Below, piece by piece: positions 39,914-47,858 of a stretch of 49,932 nt of DNA. Numbering within the stretch: position 1 is the first letter of the stretch; each line of letters starts with the position of its first letter. A program made the translations under genes and the position numbers. The stretch is from the NCBI GenBank assembly GCA_035527715.1, contig DATKZY010000219.1:1-49932 (forward strand). The letters are read 5' to 3'. The notes beneath the pieces are model-generated. The model was not told where the DNA came from, searched no databases, and was given only the letters and a program-made list of their open reading frames with translations. The stretch is from DSUN01 sp035527715 (GTDB lineage Bacteria; Planctomycetota; PUPC01; DSUN01).

Positions 39914-42898
39914 TTGGCAAACGGCATCCGTGTGACGTGTTCGCAGTGTAGCACCGCGTATCGCATCGAGTCCGGCATGGAGCCCGGCGAAACCGCCTCC
40001 TGCCCCAAGTGCGGCGCGAGGGCGGTCCTGCCCCCGCTTCAGGACGCCGAGACAGCCCTCGCCCACCCCACCCTCGCCTCAGGCTCGGAAACCCCGACCC
40101 TGGTGCGCCAGCCCGACGATGCCGCGACCGAGACCTTTGCTCCCGCCCCGCCCACTCCGGGCCGCTACGACGAGCGGGGCCTCATCGGCCGCGGCGGCAT
40201 GGGCGAGGTCGTGCTCTGCGTGGACCGCAACACCCGCCGCGAGATCGCCCTGAAGCGCATGCTCCCCGAGGCCGCCGCCGACCCCGCCCGCTCGGCTCGC
40301 TTCGTCGAGGAGGCCCAAGTCACCGCCCAGCTCGAGCACCCCAACATCGTCCCCGTCCACGAGCTCGACCGCTCGCCCGATGGCTCGGCCTACTTCACGA
40401 TGAAGCTCGTCCAGGGCAAGTCCCTCGCCGACATCCTGAAGGACCTCAAGACGGCTGTAGGCGGGGCGTCCCTGCCCGGTGGCACAGGCATCTTGCCTGT
40501 GCGCCACAGGCGGGACGCCTGTGCCACCGGGGCGCCCGTGTCACAGGACCTGCCCTCGCTCGGCGAACTGCTCCAGATTTTCCTCAAGGTGTGTGATGGC
40601 GTCGCCTTTGCCCACTCGCGGGGAGTGATTCACCGCGACCTCAAGCCCGCCAACATCATGGTCGGCGACTACGGCGAAGTGCTCGTCATGGATTGGGGAC
40701 TCGCGAAGCTCGTCAAGGCCGTTGGCCGTCGGCCGGAGGCCGTAGGCGGTGAAGAGGCGCCCCTGGCTTCTTCCGGTCACGCGTCACGCGTCACGAGTCA
40801 CGAGTCTTCCGATCGCATCGTCTCCGACCGCCAGGAGGCCGCCGCCCTCCAGACCCTCGCCGGCTCGATGATGGGCACCCCCGCCTACATGTCGCCCGAG
40901 CAGGCCAAGGGCGAGCTCGACCACATTGACGCCCGCTCCGACCTCTGGTCGCTGGGCGCCATCCTCTACGAAATCCTCACCCTCGAGCGCGCCGTCACGG
41001 GCGACACCACCTACGCCATCCTCGCCAACGTCCTCAAAGGCCGCATCGTCCCGCCCGAGCAGCGCGCCCCCGGCCGCAACGTTCCCCGCGAACTATCCGC
41101 GATTGTCATGAAGTGCCTGCACAAAGGGCGAGCCCATCGCTACCGCAGCGTCCTCGACCTCAAGCGCGACCTCGCCCTCTACCTCGAAGGCCGTAGCGTC
41201 TCGGCGGCGCCCGACACCTTTGCCCAGGCATCCGTCAAGCTCATCAAGCGCAACAAGCCCGTCAGTGCGGCCATCGCCGCCGCAGCCGTCATTCTCATCG
41301 TTGTCACCACCATTTTCCTCGTCAACCTCACCCGTGAGCGCAACGAAGCCGTCCGCGCACGCAACGTCGCCGATGCGCAGCGCAAAGAGGCGCAGGCGGC
41401 GCGCGAGAGGCAGGCCCAGGACGCGCTCGATGCCTCGCGCGTGCTCGGCTACCAGGCGATCCGCGCGGCAGAGGAGGGGCGCCTGACGGAGGCCGACGCC
41501 CGGGCCGAGGCGGCAAGGACGTTTCTGCCCAACGGCCCCTGGGGCTACTACGCCCTCGCGCAGATCGCCATGCAGCGGCAGGACGCCGCGGCCGCGCGCG
41601 AGCAGATTGACGAAGCCCTCCGCCGCGACCCCTCGCACGAGCCATCGAAGGCTGCCCTCTCCCGCCTTCTCGGTGCAGCCGGTGAAGCGGACAGGCTGCG
41701 GGCCATGCTGGCGCGCGCCGAGGCGGCGAAGGACTGGCGCACCATCATCTCCACAGCCGAAGCATTGATCTCAGCGGGCGCCCCAGCCGACGCACTCCAA
41801 GCCTACGACAAGGCCATCGCCCTGATGGAGAAAGACCCCACCGTCGAGCGAAAGCTGCTCGATGAAAAGGAGAAGAGGAGAGCGCAGGTCCAGGACCGAA
41901 TCTTCCACGAACGAGCGAAGGCCCTCTGCGTCGGCTTCTACGACTCGATCCGCAAGCTGCCGGTCGAGGAGCAGCAGCGGCGCATCGCCGCGAAGTTCAC
42001 TGAAGTCCACGGCACCCCCATTCGCGTGAGCTGCACAGTTGACAAGGGGGTGATTGCAGGCGTGGGAGTGGGTAACCAGTCGGTCCGGTCCCTCGAACCA
42101 CTCAAGGGCATGCCCCTCACGTGGCTGGACTGCCACGCAACTCCGGTGGGCGACCTTGGGCCTCTGAAGGGCATGCCCCTGACGACGTTGTCCCTCCATT
42201 CCACCCAAGTGAGCGACCTAGGACCTCTGAGGGGCATGCCCCTGAGGGAACTACACTGTGGCAGGACCCAGGTGAGCGACCTGGGCCCTCTGAAGGGCAT
42301 GCCCTTGACGACCCTGGACTGCAACAGTGCTCAAGTGAGCGACCTGGGGCCCCTGAAAGGCATGCCACTGACTACGCTGGACTGCTCAAGCACCCCCGTG
42401 AGCGACCTTGGGCCTCTGGAGGGCATGCGACTGACGTTGCTGTTGTGCCGCAACACACAGGTAAGCGACCTTGGACCCTTGAAGGGCATGCCCCTGACAA
42501 CGCTGAACTGCAACGAAACCCAAGTGAGCGACCTGGGGCCTCTGAAGAGCATGGCACTGACGACGCTCAACTGCTCAAGCACCCCCGTGAGCGACCTTGG
42601 GCCTCTGGAGGGCATGCCGCTGACGTGCCTCAACTGCTCCGTCACCCGGGTGAGCGACCTGGGGCCTCTGAGGGGCATGCCCCTGACGGGCCTCTTTTGC
42701 ACCTGGACCCGCGTGAGCGACCTGGGGCCTCTGGAGGGCATGAAGCTCGAACAGTTCATTTTCCCGGCGAAAAACATCAAGAAAGGGATTGAGGGCATGC
42801 GTCAGATGAAGAGCATCCGCCAGATCGGCCACCACCAGGATCATCTGCTGAAGCCCGAGGAATTCTGGCGGAAGTACGACGCGGGGGAGTTCAAGTGA
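39914..42898 (+). CDS. Membrane Ser/Thr protein kinase with LRR-like sensor domain
   Basis: The product has 994 residues. An MJ0042-like zinc ribbon (C9, C12, C30, C33) precedes a Hanks-type kinase: GRGGMGEV (92-99), Lys114, HRD (240-242), DWG (260-262, instead of DFG) and SPE (E329). One membrane helix is near 450-472, with the kinase inside. The outside has TPR-like helices (500-680), then ten 21-residue LRR-like repeats (LGPLKGMPLTTLDCNSAQVSD pattern, 727-936). Between the ATP loop and HRD there is a repeat insert (GGTGILPVRHRRDACATG, about 189-206). The activation loop is about 70 residues long and carries two more (268-279 and 288-297). TTG 39914 is chosen: GGAGG lies eight bases upstream, and it gives MANGIRVTCSQC. 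It may phosphorylate partners such as FHA proteins. Confidence 0.88.
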   Translation: MANGIRVTCSQCSTAYRIESGMEPGETASCPKCGARAVLPPLQDAETALAHPTLASGSETPTLVRQPDDAATETFAPAPPTPGRYDERGLIGRGGMGEVVLCVDRNTRREIALKRMLPEAAADPARSARFVEEAQVTAQLEHPNIVPVHELDRSPDGSAYFTMKLVQGKSLADILKDLKTAVGGASLPGGTGILPVRHRRDACATGAPVSQDLPSLGELLQIFLKVCDGVAFAHSRGVIHRDLKPANIMVGDYGEVLVMDWGLAKLVKAVGRRPEAVGGEEAPLASSGHASRVTSHESSDRIVSDRQEAAALQTLAGSMMGTPAYMSPEQAKGELDHIDARSDLWSLGAILYEILTLERAVTGDTTYAILANVLKGRIVPPEQRAPGRNVPRELSAIVMKCLHKGRAHRYRSVLDLKRDLALYLEGRSVSAAPDTFAQASVKLIKRNKPVSAAIAAAAVILIVVTTIFLVNLTRERNEAVRARNVADAQRKEAQAARERQAQDALDASRVLGYQAIRAAEEGRLTEADARAEAARTFLPNGPWGYYALAQIAMQRQDAAAAREQIDEALRRDPSHEPSKAALSRLLGAAGEADRLRAMLARAEAAKDWRTIISTAEALISAGAPADALQAYDKAIALMEKDPTVERKLLDEKEKRRAQVQDRIFHERAKALCVGFYDSIRKLPVEEQQRRIAAKFTEVHGTPIRVSCTVDKGVIAGVGVGNQSVRSLEPLKGMPLTWLDCHATPVGDLGPLKGMPLTTLSLHSTQVSDLGPLRGMPLRELHCGRTQVSDLGPLKGMPLTTLDCNSAQVSDLGPLKGMPLTTLDCSSTPVSDLGPLEGMRLTLLLCRNTQVSDLGPLKGMPLTTLNCNETQVSDLGPLKSMALTTLNCSSTPVSDLGPLEGMPLTCLNCSVTRVSDLGPLRGMPLTGLFCTWTRVSDLGPLEGMKLEQFIFPAKNIKKGIEGMRQMKSIRQIGHHQDHLLKPEEFWRKYDAGEFK
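40478..40528. repeat. Coding palindrome inside the kinase domain
   Basis: A 51-bp element: arms GGTGGCACAGGC and GCCTGTGCCACC enclose two small hairpins (GGCATCTTGCC, GGCGGGACGCC). It is in frame and gives GGTGILPVRHRRDACATG in a loop of the kinase N/C-lobe junction. It is the fullest copy of the family seen at 30223, 38552 and 38597. Confidence 0.92.
40717..40804. repeat. Two coding heptamer arrays in the kinase activation loop
   Basis: GGCCGTT, GGCCGTC, GGCCGGA, GGCCGTA, GGCGGTG (40717-40751) run at an exact 7-bp period. After 25 bp come TCACGCG, TCACGCG, TCACGAG, TCACGAG (40777-40804). Both lie between the DWG and SPE motifs and lengthen the activation loop by about 20-40 residues without a frameshift. 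Confidence 0.92.
42092..42784 (+). repeat. 63-bp tandem repeat encoding LRR-like motifs
   Basis: Ten full units of 63 bp (21 residues) and a partial eleventh run at a fixed period (for example 42092, 42155, 42281, 42344). The peptide LGPLKGMPLTTLDC recurs with small changes. This LRR type is common in planctomycete kinases. It forms the extracellular sensor part. Confidence 0.9.
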
Positions 42899-42965
42899 GA
42901 GGGGCGGGGGAAGAGGCAGAAGGCAAGTCGGCAGGAGGCAGACGGCAGGGGAAGCAGGTGGGCAG

Positions 42966-43066
42966 GATGGACGATGTGGACATGGTGGACACCCACGAGG
43001 TACTCACGGCAAGCTGAGGTGGTGTGTCCACGAAGTCCACCGCGTCCATCCAGTCCACCCTGTCGC
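42966..43066. repeat. Inverted pair of nonamer arrays (TGGAC/GTCCA)
   Basis: TGGAC recurs every 9 bp (42968, 42977, 42986) and its complement GTCCA recurs every 9 bp (43026, 43035, 43044, 43053, with a degenerate step at 43062). About 35 bp separate the two arms, so a large hairpin is possible. It likely terminates the kinase transcript. Confidence 0.85.
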
Positions 43067-43168
43067 CGACTGGACCGCGTGGGGCGGGTAACAGGAACCC
43101 GTCGGCAGCAGAAGCGGACGACAGGCCATGAACCGCCGGCTATCCGGGCGAGGGAAAGGGGGGACGCA

Positions 43169-43241
43169 GGCGGTCTGTAGCGGTGAGTGACGTGGCCTAA
43201 GTGCTTGTGTGGTGGCGGCTTAGCGAGACCTACAGACCGCC
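43169..43241. repeat. 12-bp-stem palindromic element
   Basis: GGCGGTCTGTAG (43169-43180) pairs perfectly with CTACAGACCGCC (43230-43241). The 49-nt loop contains a second hairpin (CTAAG/CTTAG). A partial related sequence (GGCGGCCTGTAG) lies at about 43264. It may be a REP-type element or a small structured RNA. Confidence 0.7.
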
Positions 43242-43401
43242 AAATCCAGGGGCGGGGAGAGTGGCGGCCTGTAGCCTGGACGGTTCCTTGTTCCCTGTTG
43301 CGAAGCCGGAGCTACACAACCAGAACAGCCCACCCACTGGCTCTGCTGCCGACTCCCCACTGTCAACAGTCCACCGTCTGCTGTCCACTGCCGACCGGCG
43401 C

Positions 43402-44268
43402 TCAGGCGCCGATGCCCATGAGCTTGCGGATGTAGTCGGCGTTGCGCTTGCAGTCGGCCACGGCGTCCTTCGAGGGGCAGGAGGTCTCGAGGACGATCCA
43501 GCCCGTGTAGCCGATGGCCTTGAGGGCCTCGGCGACCGGCTCCATCTTCACCTTGCCCTCGCCCAGGTAGCTGCCGCCGTCCTTGAAGTGCATGCAGGGG
43601 CCGAGGCGGCCCTTGAGGGCGCGAAGCTCGGCGGGCACGTCGTAGCCGGCGCCGGTGGAGTTGCCGATGTCGTAGTAGCAGGCCACGCCCTCACAGCCGA
43701 TGGCGTCCAGGATTTCGAGGTTCTGCTTCCCCGAGCAGGTGTTCTCGAGTCCGAGGGTCACGCCGGCGGCCTTGGCCTTGGGACCGGCGACCTTCATCCG
43801 CTCGGCCAACGCGTCCACGCGCTCCTTGATGAGGCCCTTGCCGTCGCGCAGGCTCGACTTGCCGCCGAAGAAGGGGACCAGGATGCCCACGGCGCCGAGG
43901 TCCTTCGCGGCCTCGATGCACTGGTCGAGCCAGGCCGGGCCGCGCGGGTCGGTCGCCACGGGATTGCCGTTGAGGAGGTCCATCGAGAGGGACGAGACGA
44001 CGACGCCCGTCGCCTTCATCTGCTCCTTGATCTTCGCGCGGCGGGCGGGGTCGGCGATGTCGAGCGTGTCCTTCGGCCCGCCGACGCCAACCTCCACGCC
44101 CTCGATGCCGGCTTTCTTCACGCTCTCGAGGTTGCCGGACATCGGGCGTGTCGAGATGCGGATCTTCGGCGCCTCGCCCTCGGCCGCCATCAGTTCGCGG
44201 GCCACTGCCACGCTCGCCAGACCCATCGCGCTGTTGCCCAGGAACCCTCGTCGCGATAGCGTCATCAT
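43402..44268 (-). CDS. Tat-exported sugar phosphate isomerase/epimerase (TIM barrel)
   Basis: The product has 288 residues. The N terminus TLSRRGFLGNSAMGLASVA carries the twin-arginine motif SRRxFLG, so the folded enzyme is exported through Tat. The body matches the AP-endonuclease-2-like sugar isomerase/epimerase family, with VSSLSMDLLNG, a metal Glu in LGLENTCSG, YYDIGNSTG, HFKDGG and GWIVLETSC. Substrate unknown; such enzymes are numerous in planctomycetes. ATG 44268 is preceded by AGGAG (five bases); a second ATG follows at once. It is transcribed toward the kinase gene. Confidence 0.88.
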   Translation of the reverse strand: MMTLSRRGFLGNSAMGLASVAVARELMAAEGEAPKIRISTRPMSGNLESVKKAGIEGVEVGVGGPKDTLDIADPARRAKIKEQMKATGVVVSSLSMDLLNGNPVATDPRGPAWLDQCIEAAKDLGAVGILVPFFGGKSSLRDGKGLIKERVDALAERMKVAGPKAKAAGVTLGLENTCSGKQNLEILDAIGCEGVACYYDIGNSTGAGYDVPAELRALKGRLGPCMHFKDGGSYLGEGKVKMEPVAEALKAIGYTGWIVLETSCPSKDAVADCKRNADYIRKLMGIGA

Positions 44269-44409
44269 CACTTCTCCTGCGCCACGGGATTGAGTAACCA
44301 CTCCAGACGCCCGTAGCATAGCGCCAAGGCGGGGATGAATGCAAGGTGGTGTGCGTTGAGGAATGAGGAGATGCCCTCGTCCCTCCGCGGCGGGTGGAGA
44401 TCGCACGAT

Positions 44410-44438
44410 TTGCAGGGCGCGTGCGGGAAGGCTATAAT
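44410..44438 (+). promoter_or_regulatory. Promoter of the epimerase gene
   Basis: TTGCAG (44410-44415), a 17-nt spacer and TATAAT (44433-44438) precede the GTG start at 44484 by 45 nt. It probably also serves serS downstream. Confidence 0.75.
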
Positions 44439-44483
44439 GTCGCGTCAGGCAATGCGGCTCTCCCCTTGGAGGAGTGTGGCAAC

Positions 44484-45425
44484 GTGGCAACGTCTCTGGT
44501 CACTGGCGGAGCGGGGTTCATCGGGTCGAGCATCGCGCGCGCGCTCGTCGAGCGCGGCGACTCGGTGCGGGTGCTCGATGACCTCTCGACCGGGAAACGC
44601 GACAACCTGGCCGACCTCGCGGGGAAGGCAGCCATCCTCGAAGGCAGCGTGGCCGATGCCGGCCTCGTCCGCAAGGCGGTCGCCGGCGTGGACTATGTGT
44701 TTCACGAGGGCGCGCTCGCCTCGGTGCCGCGCTCGATTGACGACCCGTTGGGCACGAACACGGCCAACGTGACGGGGACGGTGACGCTGCTGGTCGCGGC
44801 CCGCGACGCGGGGGTGAAGCGGGTGGTCTACGCCGCATCGTCCTCCGCCTACGGCGACCAGCCCGACCTGCCGAAGGTGGAGACGATGCTGCCCAGCCCC
44901 CTGTCGCCCTACGCCGTGTCGAAGCTCGCGAGCGAGTACTACTGCCAGGCGTTCACGACCTGCTACGGCCTGGAGACGGTGTGCCTGCGCTACTTCAACA
45001 TCTATGGGCCGCGGCAGGACCCGCAGTCGGTCTACGCGGCCGTGATCCCGCGGTTCATCGTGGCCATGCTCGCGGGCGAGCGGCCCGTCATCTATGGCGA
45101 CGGAGAGCAGTCGCGCGACTTCACGTTCATTGCCGACTGCGTGGCGGCGAACCTGTTGGCCACCACGGCGCCCAAGGCGATCGGCCAGACGGTCAACATC
45201 GCGTGCGGTACGCGCTACTCGCTCAACGACCTGGTCGCCCTGCTGAACAAGATCCTCGGCACGGCCATCGAGCCAGTGTACGAGCCGGCACGCAAGGGCG
45301 ACGTGAAGCACTCGCAGGCGAGCATTGCGCTGGCTCGCCGCCTCCTCGGCTACAAGCCCCGCGTCTCCTTCGAGCAGGGGCTGCGCGAAACCGTCGCCTG
45401 GTTCCAGAGTCGACTCGCCAGTTGA
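44484..45425 (+). CDS. NAD-dependent nucleotide-sugar epimerase
   Basis: A 313-residue extended SDR enzyme of the UDP-glucose/UDP-GlcNAc 4-epimerase type. The NAD loop TGGAGFIGSSIARAL is at residue 6; the catalytic Tyr-x3-Lys is in SPYAVSKLASEYY, with Ser in AASSSAYGDQP before it. LRYFNIYGPRQDPQSVYAAV is typical of WbpP/GalE-like enzymes. Its product likely feeds surface polysaccharide. The start is GTG 44484, with GGAGGAG nine bases upstream. serS follows 46 nt later, so they may share a transcript. Confidence 0.88.
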   Translation: MATSLVTGGAGFIGSSIARALVERGDSVRVLDDLSTGKRDNLADLAGKAAILEGSVADAGLVRKAVAGVDYVFHEGALASVPRSIDDPLGTNTANVTGTVTLLVAARDAGVKRVVYAASSSAYGDQPDLPKVETMLPSPLSPYAVSKLASEYYCQAFTTCYGLETVCLRYFNIYGPRQDPQSVYAAVIPRFIVAMLAGERPVIYGDGEQSRDFTFIADCVAANLLATTAPKAIGQTVNIACGTRYSLNDLVALLNKILGTAIEPVYEPARKGDVKHSQASIALARRLLGYKPRVSFEQGLRETVAWFQSRLAS

Positions 45426-45471
45426 CCGGCCCGCCCCGTCCCCGCACCGAATGCCTTCCGGAGACCTGACC

Positions 45472-46749
45472 ATGCTGTCAATGGACTTCATCCGCGAGAA
45501 CCCCGACAAGGTGAAGGCCGCCGTGCGCGACAAGCGCGGGGGCGTGAACGTGGATGAGTTGCTGGCCCTCGACGCCCAGCGCCGCGACCTCCTCCACCAG
45601 GTCGAGGACCTTCGCAGCGAGCACAACGCCGCGTCCAAGAGCATCGGCCCCAAGAAGAAGGCGGGCGAGGACTTGGCGGCCACCTTCAAGCTCCTCGGCG
45701 ACTTCTCCGACCGCATCAAGGGCATGGAGGCCCGACTCGGCGACCTCCAGCGCGAACTCGACGCCAGGCTCCTCCACGTCCCCAACTGCCCGTCCGATGC
45801 GACGCCCGAGGGCACGACGCCCGAGGCAAACGTCGTCCGCCGCGCGTGGGGCGAGCCGCAGCAGTTCGGCTTCGAGCCGAGGCCTCACTGGGACCTCGCT
45901 AAGACCTTGGGACTCATAGACTTCGAGCGGGCGTCGAAGCTCTCCGGCGCCGGCTTCGCCCTCTTCACGAATCTTGGGGCGCGCCTCCAGCGGGGCCTCA
46001 TCAACTTCATGCTCGACCTCCACACCGCCGAGCACGGCTACACCGAGGTCTGGCCGCCCGCGGTCGTCAACCGCGCTTCGATGACCGGCACCGGCCAACT
46101 GCCCAAGATGGAAGAGGACATGTACCACTGCGAGGTGGACGACCTCTTCCTCATCCCGACAGCCGAAGTGCCTGTCACCAATATACATAGGGAGGAAATC
46201 CTCGACGGCGAGCGCCTCCCCATCTGCTACACGGCCTACACCCCCTGCTTCCGCCGCGAAGCCGGCTCCTACGGCAAGGACACCCGCGGCCTCATCCGCG
46301 TCCACCAGTTCGATAAGGTGGAGCTCGTCAAATTCGTCCGCCCCGAAACCTCGTACGCCGAATTGGACAAGCTGACCGCCAACGCCGAGGCCGTGCTCCA
46401 GCGGCTGGGCCTGGCGTATCGCGTCCTCGAGCTCTGCCGAGGCGACCTAAGCTTTGCCTCCGCTAAGACTTATGACCTGGAGATCTGGGCGCCGGGGGTC
46501 AAGCGCTGGCTCGAAGTCTCCTCCTGCTCGAACTTCGAGGACTTTCAGGCCCGCCGCGCCGGCATCCGCTTTCGCGACAAGGGGCAGAAGCCGCGCTTCG
46601 TCCACACGCTGAACGGCTCGGGCGTCGCCCTCGCTCGACTGGTCCTCACCATTCTCGAGGCCTATCAGCAGCCCGACGGCACTGTCGTAATCCCTGAGGT
46701 GCTAAGGCCTTACATGCGCGGCGTCGAGCGGATCGCGCCCCAGGAATGA
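45472..46749 (+). CDS. serS: Serine--tRNA ligase (SerRS)
   Basis: This class II synthetase charges tRNA-Ser (and tRNA-Sec). It has 425 residues. A long coiled-coil arm (30-100) binds the tRNA; motif 2 has FRREAGSYGKDTRGLIRVHQF near residue 260 and motif 3 LNGSGVALARLVLTILE near 385. TAEVPVTN is also diagnostic. ATG 45472 has GGAG nine bases upstream. A short hairpin (46777-46791, GTCGTC/GACGAC) follows the stop codon but has no T-run. Confidence 0.96.
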   Translation: MLSMDFIRENPDKVKAAVRDKRGGVNVDELLALDAQRRDLLHQVEDLRSEHNAASKSIGPKKKAGEDLAATFKLLGDFSDRIKGMEARLGDLQRELDARLLHVPNCPSDATPEGTTPEANVVRRAWGEPQQFGFEPRPHWDLAKTLGLIDFERASKLSGAGFALFTNLGARLQRGLINFMLDLHTAEHGYTEVWPPAVVNRASMTGTGQLPKMEEDMYHCEVDDLFLIPTAEVPVTNIHREEILDGERLPICYTAYTPCFRREAGSYGKDTRGLIRVHQFDKVELVKFVRPETSYAELDKLTANAEAVLQRLGLAYRVLELCRGDLSFASAKTYDLEIWAPGVKRWLEVSSCSNFEDFQARRAGIRFRDKGQKPRFVHTLNGSGVALARLVLTILEAYQQPDGTVVIPEVLRPYMRGVERIAPQE

Positions 46750-46837
46750 GGCTCGGGGAACCGCTTCAGCCGACCAGTCGTCTAAGACGACGGGATGTTG
46801 ATGCCTTCCACGGCCTAACTCCAATGGAGCCAACGAC

Positions 46838-47743
46838 ATGGCACAGCGAACGCTGAATCTGGCTCTCGCGGCGGCCGGCCTGCTGCTCCTCGCTGCCCTG
46901 GTCCTCTTCGGCTACGATGCCTGGAAGGCCGCAAGGACCGGCCCGCACTGGCGGCGTCGCCTCGTGAGTTCTGCTCTCATGCTCTTGACAGCACTGGGTT
47001 TACCAGCTTGCAGCACGGACGCGGCTCCCCCCGACACGCCCAGGCAGGCACACCCCGACGCCTCGGCCGACTGGAAAGCGATTCACGACGCCTGGGCCGC
47101 CGCCCTCCCCCTCGCCAAGACGGGCAGGAGCACCTCCGCCCAGCGAAAGGCCGCCGACGACAAGATGAAAGATGCCGCCGAAGCCGCTAAGCGCTTGGTA
47201 GCACAGGGCTTACTCGCCTCCCAGGAGGCCGCCCTGTTGGCGGTCGAACTGGCCAATCTGCGGCAGGACATCTACCGCGAGCCGCCAACAGACTCCAAGG
47301 TGACGTGCTACGACATGGCCTACTTGCCCCCCGCGCAACAGAGCCTTCAGCGGCTCAACAAGCGGCTCCCGTTGCTCGAACAGCTCCTCGAAGGCGGCAA
47401 GGTCAACCCCGTGGCGGGCGCCAAGATCGTCGCCGGCATCGAGGCCGACCTCGCTATCCTCAACGATGCCAAGAAGATACAGGAACTGCGGGGAGACGAA
47501 CGCTCGGCAGCTCAAGCAGCCCGCGACCAGGCGCAGCGGGCCCTCCAACGCCTCCGCAAGCTCATCCCCCCTCCCCCGATGTGCTACGCGCCCATGCCGC
47601 CCCCGAAGCCGAAGCCAAAGAGCCAGAGCTACCTCGAGGGGCGCCTGAGGCGCATCGCCGCCGCGGAGCGCGACGGTCGCCTCGCCCCCTCCGTCGCCGC
47701 ACGCGTCCGAAGGGCGATCGAGGACGAGTTGGCCGCCTCGTGA
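46838..47743 (+). CDS. Predicted envelope protein, paralog A
   Basis: The product has 301 residues of unknown family. Two hydrophobic stretches lie near the N terminus: residues 7-27 (NLALAAAGLLLLAALVLFGYD) and 44-57 (SALMLLTALGLPAC). Between them is a basic WRRRLV. The second ends in a lipobox-like LPACS, so it may be lipid-anchored at Cys58. A coiled region and a Pro/Lys-rich part (PPPKPKPKSQS) follow. It is paralogous to the next gene: both share TGPxWRRRLV, PAC and a CY...MA...RLPLLE block. TGGAG lies eight bases upstream. No enzyme motif. Confidence 0.75.
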   Translation: MAQRTLNLALAAAGLLLLAALVLFGYDAWKAARTGPHWRRRLVSSALMLLTALGLPACSTDAAPPDTPRQAHPDASADWKAIHDAWAAALPLAKTGRSTSAQRKAADDKMKDAAEAAKRLVAQGLLASQEAALLAVELANLRQDIYREPPTDSKVTCYDMAYLPPAQQSLQRLNKRLPLLEQLLEGGKVNPVAGAKIVAGIEADLAILNDAKKIQELRGDERSAAQAARDQAQRALQRLRKLIPPPPMCYAPMPPPKPKPKSQSYLEGRLRRIAAAERDGRLAPSVAARVRRAIEDELAAS

Positions 47744-47780
47744 CAAGCCGCCCGGCCTGCCACTTTGGCAGACCTGAAGA

Positions 47781-47820
47781 GTTGCATTTTCGGAACTGGG
47801 GTTGCATTTTCGGCACGGCG
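47781..47820. repeat. Two adjacent 20-bp direct repeats
   Basis: GTTGCATTTTCGGAACTGGG (47781-47800) is followed at once by GTTGCATTTTCGGCACGGCG (47801-47820); 17 of 20 bases agree. They lie in the gap between the two paralogous genes, 39 bp before the second start. They could be a tandem operator or part of a dispersed repeat family. Confidence 0.85.
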
Positions 47821-47858
47821 CGCGCAGCCTTCTGACACGCGAAACGGAGGCCCCCCTC

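Larger units (their letters stand above)
42899..43401. other. Repeat-rich intergenic region after the kinase gene
   Basis: These 503 bases hold no convincing gene. In order they contain a GGCAGNN heptamer array (42914-42948), 9-bp TGGAC-type steps (42966-42992) facing GTCCA steps (43026-43066), a long hairpin (43169-43241), and a CCACTGT-type heptamer array (43343-43398) that ends at the isomerase stop codon. The region separates the kinase gene from the convergent isomerase. Confidence 0.7.

Noticed and set aside
44200..44360. Promoter for the minus-strand isomerase gene (TATGCT near 44316)
   Set aside because: A -10-like box is present but no -35 box at proper spacing was found.
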